Assembly (NCBI GenBank): GCA_023078685.1
Contig: JALGAS010000006.1
Location: forward strand, 3,286,001-3,350,000
DNA: 64,000 nucleotides
Reading direction: 5' to 3'
Source: Neopestalotiopsis rosae
Taxonomy: Eukaryota; Ascomycota; Sordariomycetes; Amphisphaeriales; Sporocadaceae
Part shown: piece after piece, positions 1-9,396 of the stretch
How positions within the stretch are numbered: position 1 is the first letter of the stretch
Layout of the letters: each line of letters begins with the position of its first letter
Translations under genes and position numbers: made by a program
The notes under the pieces: model-generated
Seen by the model: the letters and a program-made list of their open reading frames with translations, nothing else
Databases searched by the model: none
What the model was told of the DNA's origin: nothing

Positions 1-1485
1 CTCCAATCTATGTCGTTGGACACTTCAAGTTAGCGGGATATCCACCAAAGAAAATGAAAAAAGAAAAGAAAAAGGAGGAAAAATAGAAAGAGGGCGAAGA
101 GGAACAATGAGAAGAAGGTAAGAACGGGTAAGGCTTTGAACTTACCATCTAAGTCTTTCATGATCGCTCTTTTGAATTTGTCGTTTCGAATTTTAGCGGC
201 TTCGAGAAATGCGGGGAGCATAGCCGCCGCCTCGCTCGAGGTCATCACCAGCAGCGGATCAACATCAGTAGGCCAAGGCACACCCTGTGCAGAGCCCATT
301 GCGACTATCTTTTGAGCCGTGTCTTGCAGGCGGAGATCCACAGTCATGGGAATGATATCGGATGCCGTAGCGGATAGGAACTCTTTGAGTCCGAGACCCT
401 CGAGATCCCTCGGACCCAGTGAAGCATGTGGTGGGTCATCGATCTTCAAGGTTCGACTCAGGGCACGAACGAAGGCGTAGCGAATGCGATACTGTTCCGC
501 GCCGCTTGGTCCGGAGAGAATACCTTGTGATACAAGGACTGTCCAGCCGTCCCCAGGAATTAAATTCCGGGCTAGCGGAGCACAAGTGGTAAGTCCAGAA
601 TGAAAAAGGGTAAGGCAAGATTCTCGCAGAGCGTGCGACTCACTTGGGCCGCGAAAGTGGCCTGGATTTTAAGGACGCTGGAGCAGTGGAAAAGCCGAAG
701 AATGGGACCGCCTCTGGAAATTTCCATTCTTGCTTTCATTCGAGAGACGACAACCAGACAAGAAGCCCGTCAGCTAAATGGATACAGTCGTAATGAAACA
801 TTGCACCACACCCGTGGCTCCTGTCATGCCGGACAATATCTGCTGGACAGGACAGACGTGCATCAGCGCAAGGCTCGGATGTGTTGGTAACCAGAACCTT
901 TTCCAGGGAGCGGCCGAAAAGGCGCCAGCTTGCATTGGTACATGGTAATATCTGGGGACGGGCAACCAGCACGGCGAAGAGTTCAAAACCGAGTGCATCA
1001 CACTCGCGACTAGGGTTCTGTAACAGAAAGATTTCTCGCAGAGGTCGCGTCCGCGATAGTGCGTCAGCAAACTGGGCAGGTGTACTTCTCTGAATCCTAT
1101 CGATACACAGGCTGAGTGATGTGATGGTATCATCCATCCCGGACCAGCCATCAAGCGCCGCAGAGATGGACTCAGCCAAGACACTCTTCATTTGTTCCAA
1201 GCCGAGGTGTCCACTTTGAGCAAATGCAAGCCGAAAGAGCCTCCTTGAGGAGCGAGTATTTCCAATCTTCTTAGACAACCCAAACAGGTTCTGTTGAAGG
1301 CGGACTTGGAACCCAGGAAGACTCCGGATTTTGTCAAATGCAAAAACGTCAAGGTCACCCATGCAAGAGGTCTCCTCGACGATCTTTCTAATGATCTGGT
1401 ACTGCAAGGTGTGCGAGGTGTGGGGAATGACAATCGACTCAAATGTCGCTGGAAGGATGTCATTGAATGCACCCGGCTCTGACAA
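1..1485 (-). CDS. Hypothetical fungal protein, partial at both ends
   Basis: Minus-strand multi-exon gene that leaves the window at its 3' end. I model exons 1485..786 and 661..146. The first intron is 785..662 (donor GTATCC, acceptor ATCCAG) and the second starts at 145 with GTAAGT after GAT-G; phases agree across both. The second intron probably ends near base 8 (CATAG, with GCTAAC branch). The protein has a helical first part (SLPGFQVRLQQNLFGL, SLSLCIDRI, ADALSRTRPLREIFLL), then a Cys-containing stretch and a C-terminal part with GDGWTVLVSQG and AEQYRIRYAFVRALSRTL. I do not recognise the family. The reading frame opens at 1485 with TTG directly after TCATAG, which looks like an intron acceptor rather than a start. 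The first in-frame ATG is at 1362. A missing or displaced 5' end is likely, because a truncated protease gene begins on the other strand at this point. Confidence 0.5.
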
Positions 1486-1490
1486 CTATG

Positions 1491-2608
1491 ATTATGAGTT
1501 AGCTAGGAGTACTTCTCTTGCAGCGCCGCAGGTGGCTGCGCTCGCCGTATATTACAAGGCACTGCCATCAATATGGCAAGGACAACGTAAGTATCTTGCT
1601 TTCATCGTATCCCTTTTACTAAGGCCTTGTCTTGTTCCATCATTCATGTGCGTGATTGTCCTCGTGCGCGAAAACACAAGCGCTCGATTGACATGGTTCA
1701 CTAATCTCGCATCTTTCATGAGACCAACTCGAAACAAACCAGACTTGAAGCGGCTCATGGTTTGGAATGGTATGGATCAAAGCAATAACTGTCTTTTGGA
1801 AAATGATTCACCGAAATGTCCAAGGTTTCCGGATGACATTACTGCTTGCGGTGAGACTGACCTGTTCGTGGAATTACTGCCTAGGATCGTGGAAGGTAAT
1901 AAGACCATGATCGCAAAGCGCCAAGACGGTGGCTCCTGTGCCTTGCCGGGAGGTGGTGGCGGCGGCGGCACGCAAAACACCCTCACGACGGGGCCGACAG
2001 TGAGCCCGACCTGCGCCAATACAGACGGTTGCGGTGGTCACATTTGCTCGGGCTACTGGTGCGCGCCAACCCCGACGGGCTTTCCACCAGGCTACCAGGA
2101 CCCCAAAGATCCGAGCTCGTCCGAATACACGGCGCCGACCACGACTGTGAACCCTACGACGACTTCTGCGACGACGACAACGCCGACGATAATACAGCCG
2201 CCAGGGACACCTAATCCGGAACCGACCGCCTACTTAGATATCGTTATCAGTTTCTCCTTCTCATCCGACGACGGCAACACCGTCAACCGATGGTACTTTT
2301 ATGCGCAGACCTTTGGTACGACCTATGATATCTGCAACGATGGTTTCCAATGGGAATCGGCCGGCCGGGAGGAGTATTTCCCATTCCCCGAAAACGTTCC
2401 CTTTCCCGATGGCACCTTTGAGCTCGAGACCATGCTCAGCACCGACGGCTGCGTCTATGAGGGCACTGCGGACGCCGCGGGCACGCTGACCTGCCCTGAC
2501 CTCACGCAGACCATCCAGTGTTTTGGATACTCGAGAGACGTCGACAGTACCTTGTTCGGTGAACTTTTGAATGATGATCGCGCCACGATTGTTGGGTGTA
2601 GATGGTGA
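1491..2608 (+). pseudogene. 3' fragment of a subtilisin-like (S8) serine protease gene
   Basis: The plus-strand frame ending at the TGA at 2606-2608 starts with TSLAAPQVAAL, which matches the catalytic-Ser region of S8 subtilases (GTSxAAPxVAG). The preceding Gly of that motif reads Ser here. The Asp and His catalytic segments and the signal peptide that should precede it are absent: the upstream sequence belongs to an antisense gene. Downstream come a glycine run near 1951-1970, a Cys-rich patch (CANTDGCGGHIC), a Thr/Pro linker near 2140-2215 and a C-terminal module with FSFSSDDGNTVNRWYFY and ending DRATIVGCRW. A GTAAGT near 1589 could be an intron donor, but no acceptor restores frame, so splicing is unresolved. 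Secreted proteases of this type with Cys/Thr-rich tails occur in hypocrealean fungi (general knowledge). I regard this as a decapitated remnant. Confidence 0.6.
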
Positions 2609-2639
2609 GGTACACCAACCAAGCAGAACTCTGCGCACT

Positions 2640-2780
2640 ACCAAAAATAAGAGTACAGAAAAAAATAAAAAGAATAAAATAAAATAAATAGAAATTAATA
2701 AAAGAAATTTCTTTTAAATTAAGCAGTTTGATTTATTTTCTTTTATATAATATAATTAAAAATATAAAAGTATTATAAAG
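2640..2780. other. AT-rich tract after the protease fragment
   Basis: About 140 bases composed almost only of A and T (AAAATAAAAT, TTTTATATAA, ATATAAAAG), in strong contrast to the surrounding sequence. It lies between two related copies of the protease 3' end. It could be an old 3' untranslated region, or a mutated (RIP-like) relic of an insertion. No open reading frame is present. Confidence 0.6.
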
Positions 2781-2911
2781 GGGTCGGGAATCTGGCCGGA
2801 TAGGCCGAGCGATGATTGCAGTTTCCAGCTTATTCTTCCGGAACCTTTCCCTGCATTAAGGGCAACGCCACTTCAGATCGGGCTCGAATCTGAACTCCTT
2901 TCCAGCAATAG

Positions 2912-3322
2912 GTTCCTAAGCTTATTATAAATTCTTGCGGTATTTACAACTATCCGGAACGAGTGGGCAGGGCAAAACACAATACAAGCCAGGAAACGCT
3001 GCGATATACCAATTATGCGGTTTACTTAAATACGCATAACCAGGAAAGGCCGGCCAAAAAGTGGCGAGAGCAGGCCGAAGGGCCTTGCGGCAATGCCGAC
3101 TGTGGCAATATTATTGGCAGTCCGGCCGGCGGCATATCTATCGGCACATGGTTCGCAGCATTTGGGGAGGATGGTACCAGACGATGTCCCAGGTGCCATA
3201 ATTACTGGAGGAAGCATCTGGCCGCGCAGCAGAAGACCGGGGTTGCCCCCATACATAAAGCGGCCAAGCAAAGCATAAGAGAGCAGGGAGGGACAGGTCG
3301 TCTCATCCGACATCGTCGCTGA
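2912..3322 (+). pseudogene. ATG-less reading frame with a GATA-like Cys4 motif
   Basis: This frame is open from just after a TAG at 2909 to a TGA at 3320-3322 and contains no ATG, so it is either an internal or last exon of a lost gene or a decayed copy. The segment GPCGNADCG, then about 27 residues, then RRCPRCHNYWRKH gives Cys-x4-Cys...Cys-x2-Cys. This resembles GATA-type zinc fingers, whose second half reads CNACGxYxK, but the spacing is longer than the canonical 17-18 residues. The tail is basic (AAKQSIREQGG, RLIRHRR). It sits between two related fragments of a protease 3' end, so it may have arrived with, or been interrupted by, the same rearrangements. The function assignment is weak. 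Confidence 0.3.
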
Positions 3323-3377
3323 TTTGTAGCTGTTCGGTTATGGGAGCTCAGCTTTGCTTTTTGACTCTGCATCGCGC

Positions 3378-3463
3378 CGCGCGAGGAGAGATGTTTCCTA
3401 TTACCTTGTGCAGGGAATTATTGAATATTGATCGCGCCGTGATTGTTGGGTGTAGATGGTGAG
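3378..3463 (+). pseudogene. Second, diverged copy of the protease 3' terminus
   Basis: Bases 3416-3463 read ELLNIDRAVIVGCRW-stop, nearly the same as ELLNDDRATIVGCRW-stop at 2561-2608. About 44 of 48 aligned bases agree. Some differences are synonymous (CTT versus TTA for Leu), which points to divergence as coding sequence before decay. Weaker similarity extends upstream through TACCTTG to about 3380. No open protease frame leads into it. It is best explained as the tail of a paralogous gene or an old tandem duplication, with 0.8 kb of other sequence between the copies. Confidence 0.65.
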
Positions 3464-4097
3464 GTATTGTAATGGTAGTATTGTGGCTAATAGTCATGGG
3501 CTCGCGAGAAAATATTGGCTTCAATCTCTTTTATCTTCGAATGGCAGATAAAATCGTCTTTTCCAAATGAAGTTCGATATCCTTTTATTTTATAAATATA
3601 GCAAGAATTCATTCCTTCACCCAGTAACGCCGAGATCTCGGCGGTGGAGCCAGAATATAACCGAATTTCATTCGGCGATATACTAATTTGATCCTAAAGC
3701 GCTTTGAGTGGACTTTCAATAGCACTGCACATGTTAGCGCGTGTCATAGTGCTTGCAATTCATGACAAGCTCCTTCTTTCAATCGTAATGAAATCAGCTT
3801 GCTTTACTCAAGTCAATACAAATCATGAATACGTGGTTTTGGAAATGCGCATTTTGTAGCATTTGCGTCAGTAGCTTCGCCGCCAACGTGCTGCAGCCAT
3901 CTCTAGGACCCCTGGCTTTCGTTGAACCAACTGCATACTAACTGCATATAAGCACCATAAAAGTAGGCCCGGAACCAACAAACATTTATTTATTTGATTT
4001 GTAAATATTGTTCAATTTGTGAGCCCGTCGAGAATTCTCATATTTGTTTCCTGACTTTGCACAGCTACCACTCATTCCCTCGGCGGAGCAGAAAACC
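3464..4097. other. Intergenic, upstream of alpha/beta hydrolase
   Basis: No convincing gene. It contains the presumed promoter and 5' leader of the hydrolase at 4098. Another in-frame ATG at 4044 could extend that protein by 18 residues. Confidence 0.4.
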
Positions 4098-4961
4098 ATG
4101 TCCAAGCCAGTGTTCGTTTTGCTCCATGGTGCGTGGCACACGCCCAAATGCTGGGACCTTCTAGTCAGCGAGCTCGACAAGGCGGGTTACGAGTCCGTCG
4201 CACCGGCGCTACCTTCATCCAATGCCTCGCCGCTCCCCTCGGACTGGTCTGCGGACTTGGACACTATCCAAACCACGGTTCGCGAACTGATCGAAGCCGG
4301 CCGCGATGTGGTTGTCGTCATGCACAGCTTTAGCGGCATGACGGGCGGCACCGCTCTGAATGGTCTGGACAAGAAGTCGTGCACCACCAAAGGTCTCAAG
4401 GGTGGCGTTGTCAGGCTGATTTATATCAATGCTTTCCTTGTTCCCGAGAATACCCAACACTCTCCGCCGGAGACGCGCGACAATATGATTCCCGAGATGG
4501 AGACAGACTTTCCGGTCCGTATATATCAGTTTTGTCATTTTTCATCCAATTGGCTAACAATCCTTTTCTTCTTCCCCCTCTTACAGGCTAGAACTGTCAT
4601 CGTCTCACCAAAGAACGTAAAAGAAATGTTTCATCAGGACTTGGATAAGGAGACCAGCGAACAGTATGGTCGTGATCTGCGGCCGCATAGTCTGGGGTCT
4701 TACTGGGGCACCACCACCTACGCAGCTTGGCGGCACATTCCGACCAGCTACATCATCTGCAACAAGGACCGAGATCTCACCCTTGCAATCATTGATCATT
4801 TGATCTCTGAGGCGAAGTCCAAGGGAGCGCACAAGATTGACAATGTGGTGAGAATCGAGGCAGGCCATTCTCCCTTCCTCAGCAAGCCTCAGTTGACGGC
4901 CGAGATTCTCATTGCAGAGGCTAACGGCACTGGTCCGGTGGCGGAGGCGTATAAGTCGTAG
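4098..4961 (+). CDS. Alpha/beta-hydrolase fold protein
   Basis: Two exons, 4098..4514 and 4587..4961, give 263 residues. The intron 4515..4586 is 72 bp (donor GTCCGT, branch GGCTAAC, acceptor TTACAG), in phase 0, and has no in-frame stop. An ATG at 4044 is in frame but gives an atypical leader. The protein begins VFVLLHGAWHTPKCW, where HGAW is the oxyanion-hole motif. The nucleophile elbow is MHSFSG, with Ser77 the likely nucleophile. A late Asp (NKDRD) and His (EAGHSPF) can complete the triad. The size and the HGAWH start fit the AB_hydrolase_6 type of esterase/lactonase-like enzymes common in fungi. The substrate cannot be predicted. No signal peptide is visible, so it is probably cytosolic. 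It is intact, unlike its left neighbours. Confidence 0.85.
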   Translation: MSKPVFVLLHGAWHTPKCWDLLVSELDKAGYESVAPALPSSNASPLPSDWSADLDTIQTTVRELIEAGRDVVVVMHSFSGMTGGTALNGLDKKSCTTKGLKGGVVRLIYINAFLVPENTQHSPPETRDNMIPEMETDFPVRIYQFCHFSSNWLTILFFFPLLQARTVIVSPKNVKEMFHQDLDKETSEQYGRDLRPHSLGSYWGTTTYAAWRHIPTSYIICNKDRDLTLAIIDHLISEAKSKGAHKIDNVVRIEAGHSPFLSKPQLTAEILIAEANGTGPVAEAYKS

Positions 4962-5030
4962 CGGGGCATTAGTGGTACCGGCTCGCAGGCAGTCTTTCAT
5001 GGACGGATCAATGGTTTATACGCAGTATGT

Positions 5031-5051
5031 ACGAGGAGAGATGTTTCCTAT
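5031..5051 (+). repeat. Short copy shared with the protease-debris region
   Basis: CGAGGAGAGATGTTTCCTA at 5032-5050 is identical to 3382-3400, in the upstream part of the second protease-tail copy. A 19-base exact match in 64 kb is unlikely by chance, so this looks like a third small fragment of the same duplicated material, lying in the 3' flank of the hydrolase gene. Confidence 0.5.
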
Positions 5052-5515
5052 AGAGTAGAAGTATACTATTGACATGCGAGTCTCGCTCAGAATATGCTGA
5101 CCTGCTCATGGTTCACATGCTTGAATATGGTCGATGTGAAGCGACACCATAATCGCAGGTACACTAACAAAGCCAATCTATCCTAGGGTACCTATTCCAC
5201 ATGCTCCCACTGTCGAACATTGCGGACAATTCTTGTATAGGGGAATCCCATCGTCACGGGGTCCCAAAATCTTTTACTGTTGTATTATTTGATACGAATG
5301 GTGTAGAGAATGTCTGACACACACATTGCCCGACCTGCTGGTGACTTGACAGTTGTATCGGAGCCAGCCATCCAACCCTGAAAAACTACACTTGTCTCTG
5401 CTGCTATGATCCCCACCAACACCAACCACAGCCAAAACCAACACACGATATGTCCGTGCTATACCCACAAAATCTAGTTACCGATAACAGGCCTTTTCGC
5501 AACAACAAATTAAAA
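5052..5515. other. Intergenic, no gene seen
   Basis: 3' flank of the hydrolase and 5' flank of the tRNA. Only short unsupported reading frames occur here. Confidence 0.4.
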
Positions 5516-5604
5516 GGTCTTGTGGTCTAGTGGTATGATTCGCGCTTAGGGAAAACCCTGAACATTGTTTGCGCGAGGCCCCGTGTTCGATCCACGGCAA
5601 GACC
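5516..5604 (+). tRNA. tRNA-Pro (AGG) with intron
   Basis: The acceptor stem GGTCTTG at 5516-5522 pairs perfectly with CAAGACC at 5598-5604. The D arm has GGTCTAGTGGTA. The anticodon stem CGCGC pairs with GCGCG, and the loop reads TTAGGG-intron-T, giving anticodon AGG (proline). The 18-base intron is 5552..5569, one nucleotide 3' of the anticodon, the standard position for eukaryotic nuclear tRNA introns. The T arm is CCGTG-TTCGATC-CACGG. A TTTTT at 5609-5613 serves as the RNA polymerase III terminator. CCA is not encoded, as expected for a eukaryote. Confidence 0.95.
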
Positions 5605-5608
5605 CTTC

Positions 5609-5613
5609 TTTTT
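5609..5613 (+). terminator. Pol III T-run terminator
   Basis: A run of five T residues five bases after the mature 3' end of tRNA-Pro, with a second T-run shortly after. Confidence 0.7.
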
Positions 5614-5971
5614 CGCATTTTTGCTACCAACTCCTCGTCAAAGGATTTTTTGAAGCATGTGGGAGTTTTTGTGTTTTGCCTGCGTCACGCTTACTGCGTT
5701 TCATTGGCAAAAGCTAGCTCTGAGTTGCATGGTCGGGTCCTTCACTACTGCTGACGGCTTTGACGATGGTGGACGCGGCAGGTGGCCGCAGCTGCATTTT
5801 ACGGAAGCCGACACCGGGAAGTTGCGGTATGATGCTCAACAAATGGGAAATGGCAATGACTTGTATGTGTAGGTCCATTGCCAGACAGAACGTTCTGAAA
5901 TTTCATCACAGATTCACCCTTATCCCGTTGACACAAGGTATACGCACTCAAATACCTGAATTTTCATAATC

Positions 5972-6430
5972 ATGACGGTCGACGACAACACCATCAAAGC
6001 CCACATTGAGGGCTTGGTGGCCAAGAACCTGCCCCGCTCGCCCATCTACAACTTTCTCCTGTCCGACGTGCGGATCCACGCGGCGACGCAGGGCAACGTC
6101 AAGGCGCGGCTGCGGCTGACCAAGAACCACATCAACTCGGGCGGCGGCATCCACGGCAGCGTCTCGGCCACCATTGTCGACTGGGCCGGCGGCATGGCCA
6201 TTGCCACGTGGGACCTGCGGGACAAGACGGGCGTCTCGGTCGACATCCACGTGCGCTACCTCTCGTCGGCCGGCGAGGGCGACGAGATTGAGGTTGAGGG
6301 CACCGCCGAAAAGGTCGGCGGCTCCGTCGCCTTCACCAAGGTGGTCATCTCCAAGCTGGTCGACGGCGAGCCTGGTCCGGTCGTTGCCAGCGGAACCCAC
6401 ACCAAGTATGTCAAGGTGCGGTCGTCCTAG
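5972..6430 (+). CDS. Hotdog-fold acyl-CoA thioesterase (4HBT/PaaI type)
   Basis: A single-exon gene of 152 residues starting at ATAATCATGACG. The central motif HGSVSATIVDWAGG (His61-Gly62, Asp70) matches the HGG...xxxxD signature of the PaaI/ACOT13 branch of the 4HBT superfamily. There the long helix after HG packs against the sheet and the Asp/Glu activates water for thioester hydrolysis. A later VDIHVRYLSSAGEGDEIE strand region is the usual hotdog sheet with the RYL motif. The length is normal for the family. No targeting signal is evident. The third codon positions are strongly GC-rich compared with the flanks, as in highly expressed fungal genes. The acyl-CoA substrate is unknown. It lies 370 bp downstream of tRNA-Pro. 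Confidence 0.85.
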   Translation: MTVDDNTIKAHIEGLVAKNLPRSPIYNFLLSDVRIHAATQGNVKARLRLTKNHINSGGGIHGSVSATIVDWAGGMAIATWDLRDKTGVSVDIHVRYLSSAGEGDEIEVEGTAEKVGGSVAFTKVVISKLVDGEPGPVVASGTHTKYVKVRSS

Positions 6431-7717
6431 ATTCGCCTGAGAGGGATATGCCGACAGAGAGAGGGGCTCATGGGTAGACTTGGGTTAAAATGGCCAGCAC
6501 ATTGGTCATCCGAATAGACATTATAGAAGCATCGCGGGAATGAGGCTTTTGCCTGGACAGCTGTCACTGGGGAAGGACTTGAGCTCGCGATTGAGCACGC
6601 AATTGAGACTGCCAATGCAGACACACTTGACTGATGCGAGTATGTCAAGAAGAGCGTCGAATATACGGTCTGACTATCGCATTCGTCTGCATCGCAATTA
6701 AAACTCAGTGCCTTGGCATATGTAGAGACACGGGAAGAACGTTAATGGCCATTATAGACATACTGACAGCATTCCGGTATCTTGCTTGCCAAGTGTAGGA
6801 ATCTCATGCCGCTCTACGACATGCCGTACTTTACTTTTTGCGTTCGTTGGGCACGTGTGTGCAAAGTGCTTGTGGTCTAACCTTATTATATTGAATGCTT
6901 CGAGCAGCTCTCGTTGTCAACAGTATCAGCTTCACATACTCTCAAGTCTATATTTCAATTGAAACCAAAAGCTCTTGTCTGCTAAAGAAGCTTTCTCATT
7001 CAGGAACGTTGACTCGATGAAATTCTGGTATCGTCGAGCAAAGATCTGCTCGTGCTCATGATCGCAATAAAAGTCGTGACCGCCAAACTCACGTTTAGAG
7101 GCGATGGAGAAGGGTTCAATCAGTTGCGTGATACCAAGACGAGTCTATCACTCTAGACAGTTGTGTACTCGCAACATGGAGCCAGAGTACTAATCAGTAA
7201 TCATTCCATATGCATGTTCACCTTGGCGTCGGAGATTCCTACAGCCACACCGGTGTCCATCGTCAGATTTGGGTATAGCAGACTTTCTGTAATGGTACCT
7301 ACCTCGAACTAGCTGCTGTTGCTGCTGCTCATTACCGCCCAAACCTTTTGCTTTTTTCCGCCGCCTTGGGTATGAACACGCCATAGATCTCCAGTTGCAA
7401 TCTTTTCCGGCAGCTGTATCTGGTCAATTGCCAAAAGGGGACACACTCTCTACCCATTGGCACCCAGAATCGGGCATGGGGGAAGAGACAAACGGTCGCA
7501 TCGAGTTCCACAAAACACAAAACGGGAATCGCGCCACAGCGGCACCAACAGCAAAAAGTCGAGAACCGGGCATAGTACATAGTAGCCTGTAGGCCGCTGG
7601 AACCTAGACCCGCAGTCCCGTCCAAGGAGGGACCCGCGATCCCTTTTCTCAAAAGAACGTTGACTTTTTTTTCTCCGTAGCGTCGGCACGTTCCTTTTCA
7701 GGACTATCCATCTGTAC

Positions 7718-7749
7718 GTGGGTATACTGTTCAGTGGGTATACTGTTCA
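7718..7749. repeat. Perfect tandem duplication, 16-bp unit x2
   Basis: GTGGGTATACTGTTCA occurs twice in immediate succession (7718-7733 and 7734-7749) with no mismatch. Confidence 0.95.
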
Positions 7750-9025
7750 CGGTCGCGCTCTTTTTTGCGGGATAACCAGATTTGGTCCAAGCACTTTGCG
7801 TTCAGTTGCTCAGTACTCACCGCTCTTTATAGGCAGTATCTTGCTCTTTCTCCTTGACTTTGAAGTGTTGAATCACCTGAAACTGAAGTACTTTTTACTA
7901 TCAGCGACTTTTTTTTTCCTCGTCTAGGAGGGGGCTGAAAAGTACCCAAAAAGTCGGGTTCAGGGGAGAGGGTTGGTTTGTTGCGTAGTATTCAACTTGC
8001 GCAGCGATTGACAATGTCACACCGACCTTTGAGTACCGGTGGGGATGGAGGAGGAACCGCGCTTGACGCAGCAGTCGTCTCTATCACGCGCAAACGTACC
8101 TGCTACGTACGTACGTATCCAAAGCAGATCGTCTTTTTCCACGGTCTTGTCGGGCTCGCTTGCCCGTGTGCATGTACGTGTGGTCTTTGGGATCGGGCGA
8201 GTTTTCAGTCGCGGCCGTGGACACATGGATGCACATGCAGACTACTCATGCACACATGCTTGTTCGTGAACTGGAAACGGCTCGGCTTTACTCTTGTATC
8301 CCAAACATGAGGGACGTTGATTGCTTCTCTGGAACTGATGTTTGCAGGTCACCATTGTCGCAATACAGAAATGCTCCGACGCGACCTTGATGTTAGTCCA
8401 TGAAGAATGGCCATCAAAAAAATGGATACGCGCATAGTTAACATCCAGCCAAAATTTCCCTGTCTATAGAATGTGACTTCACGTCGCAGCCGAGATTTGA
8501 TCTTCTTCGGGACCATCAACACGCCACTTTCCGGATCGCAATGTGTTTTGTCTCTACATCTATCGCTTAGACGCTGTAGCTTTGTTCATAGTCCCTTGAA
8601 GTCGCAACTCTGAAGATGGAGGTGGGAGTAGATTGACGCGGATGCAAGAGGCTGGCGCATAGGCATCTCGGCCGACAATTCCCAGCGACGCGGGCTCGAT
8701 CACAGGTTGCAGGATGGGTTGTCTGGGATTGAGAAAAAAGATAAAATAAAAAAGCACCAAAAGGGCAGAGTCTCTACAGGTTCAAGGTAGTAAGTAGCAA
8801 GTTAGCTATGGTAGGGAAACATCGGTAACATTCCGAAATACCCCAGCATCTGCATATGTCGAGATAGAAGGTACTTTACCCATGGTGACAAGGCTACATA
8901 CATGATCGACGGTTCCCGGCCGGGGGGTTCAATCAGGGTACCCCATTATAATGATGTCTCCATGTATTTCTTTCACGGGGCAGGCAATCAGATTGGGGTC
9001 AAAGTAGTGAACCCAATCGTCTGAT

Positions 9026-9039
9026 AAAAAAAAAAAAAA
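9026..9039. repeat. Poly(A) run
   Basis: Fourteen consecutive A residues in gene-poor DNA. A homopolymer, with nothing else notable around it. Confidence 0.95.
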
Positions 9040-9380
9040 GGGAGATAATACCGGGGGACGTGGGTTGCAACGGTTTCTTTTCCCATTCGAAAAGAAATCC
9101 TGCAAATGCACTGCCGCATCGGGACATTAGGGCAAAATTAAAAAGCGTGACCACCACACCTCCAGACTTTTAGGACCAGATGACAGGAGCGAAGCGAGAT
9201 TCTTTGGTCTTGATTGGGCCTTGCGGTGGCCTATTCAATGGTAGCGAAGTCGCGCCATGTAACGGCGGCTCGCGGAAAGCTCCAACCCCTGGGGGCCCCC
9301 AGAGCAAAGAAAAAAAAATAAGAGGATCGTCCTTTTTTCCCTCTCTCCCTTTGGAGGAGGGGGGGACCAGCACCCCGGTT

Positions 9381-9396
9381 CCCCCCCCCCCCCCCC
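9381..9396. repeat. Poly(C) run
   Basis: Sixteen consecutive C residues, preceded by a G-rich stretch (GGAGGAGGGGGGACC). Such runs are prone to length error in assemblies. Confidence 0.95.
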
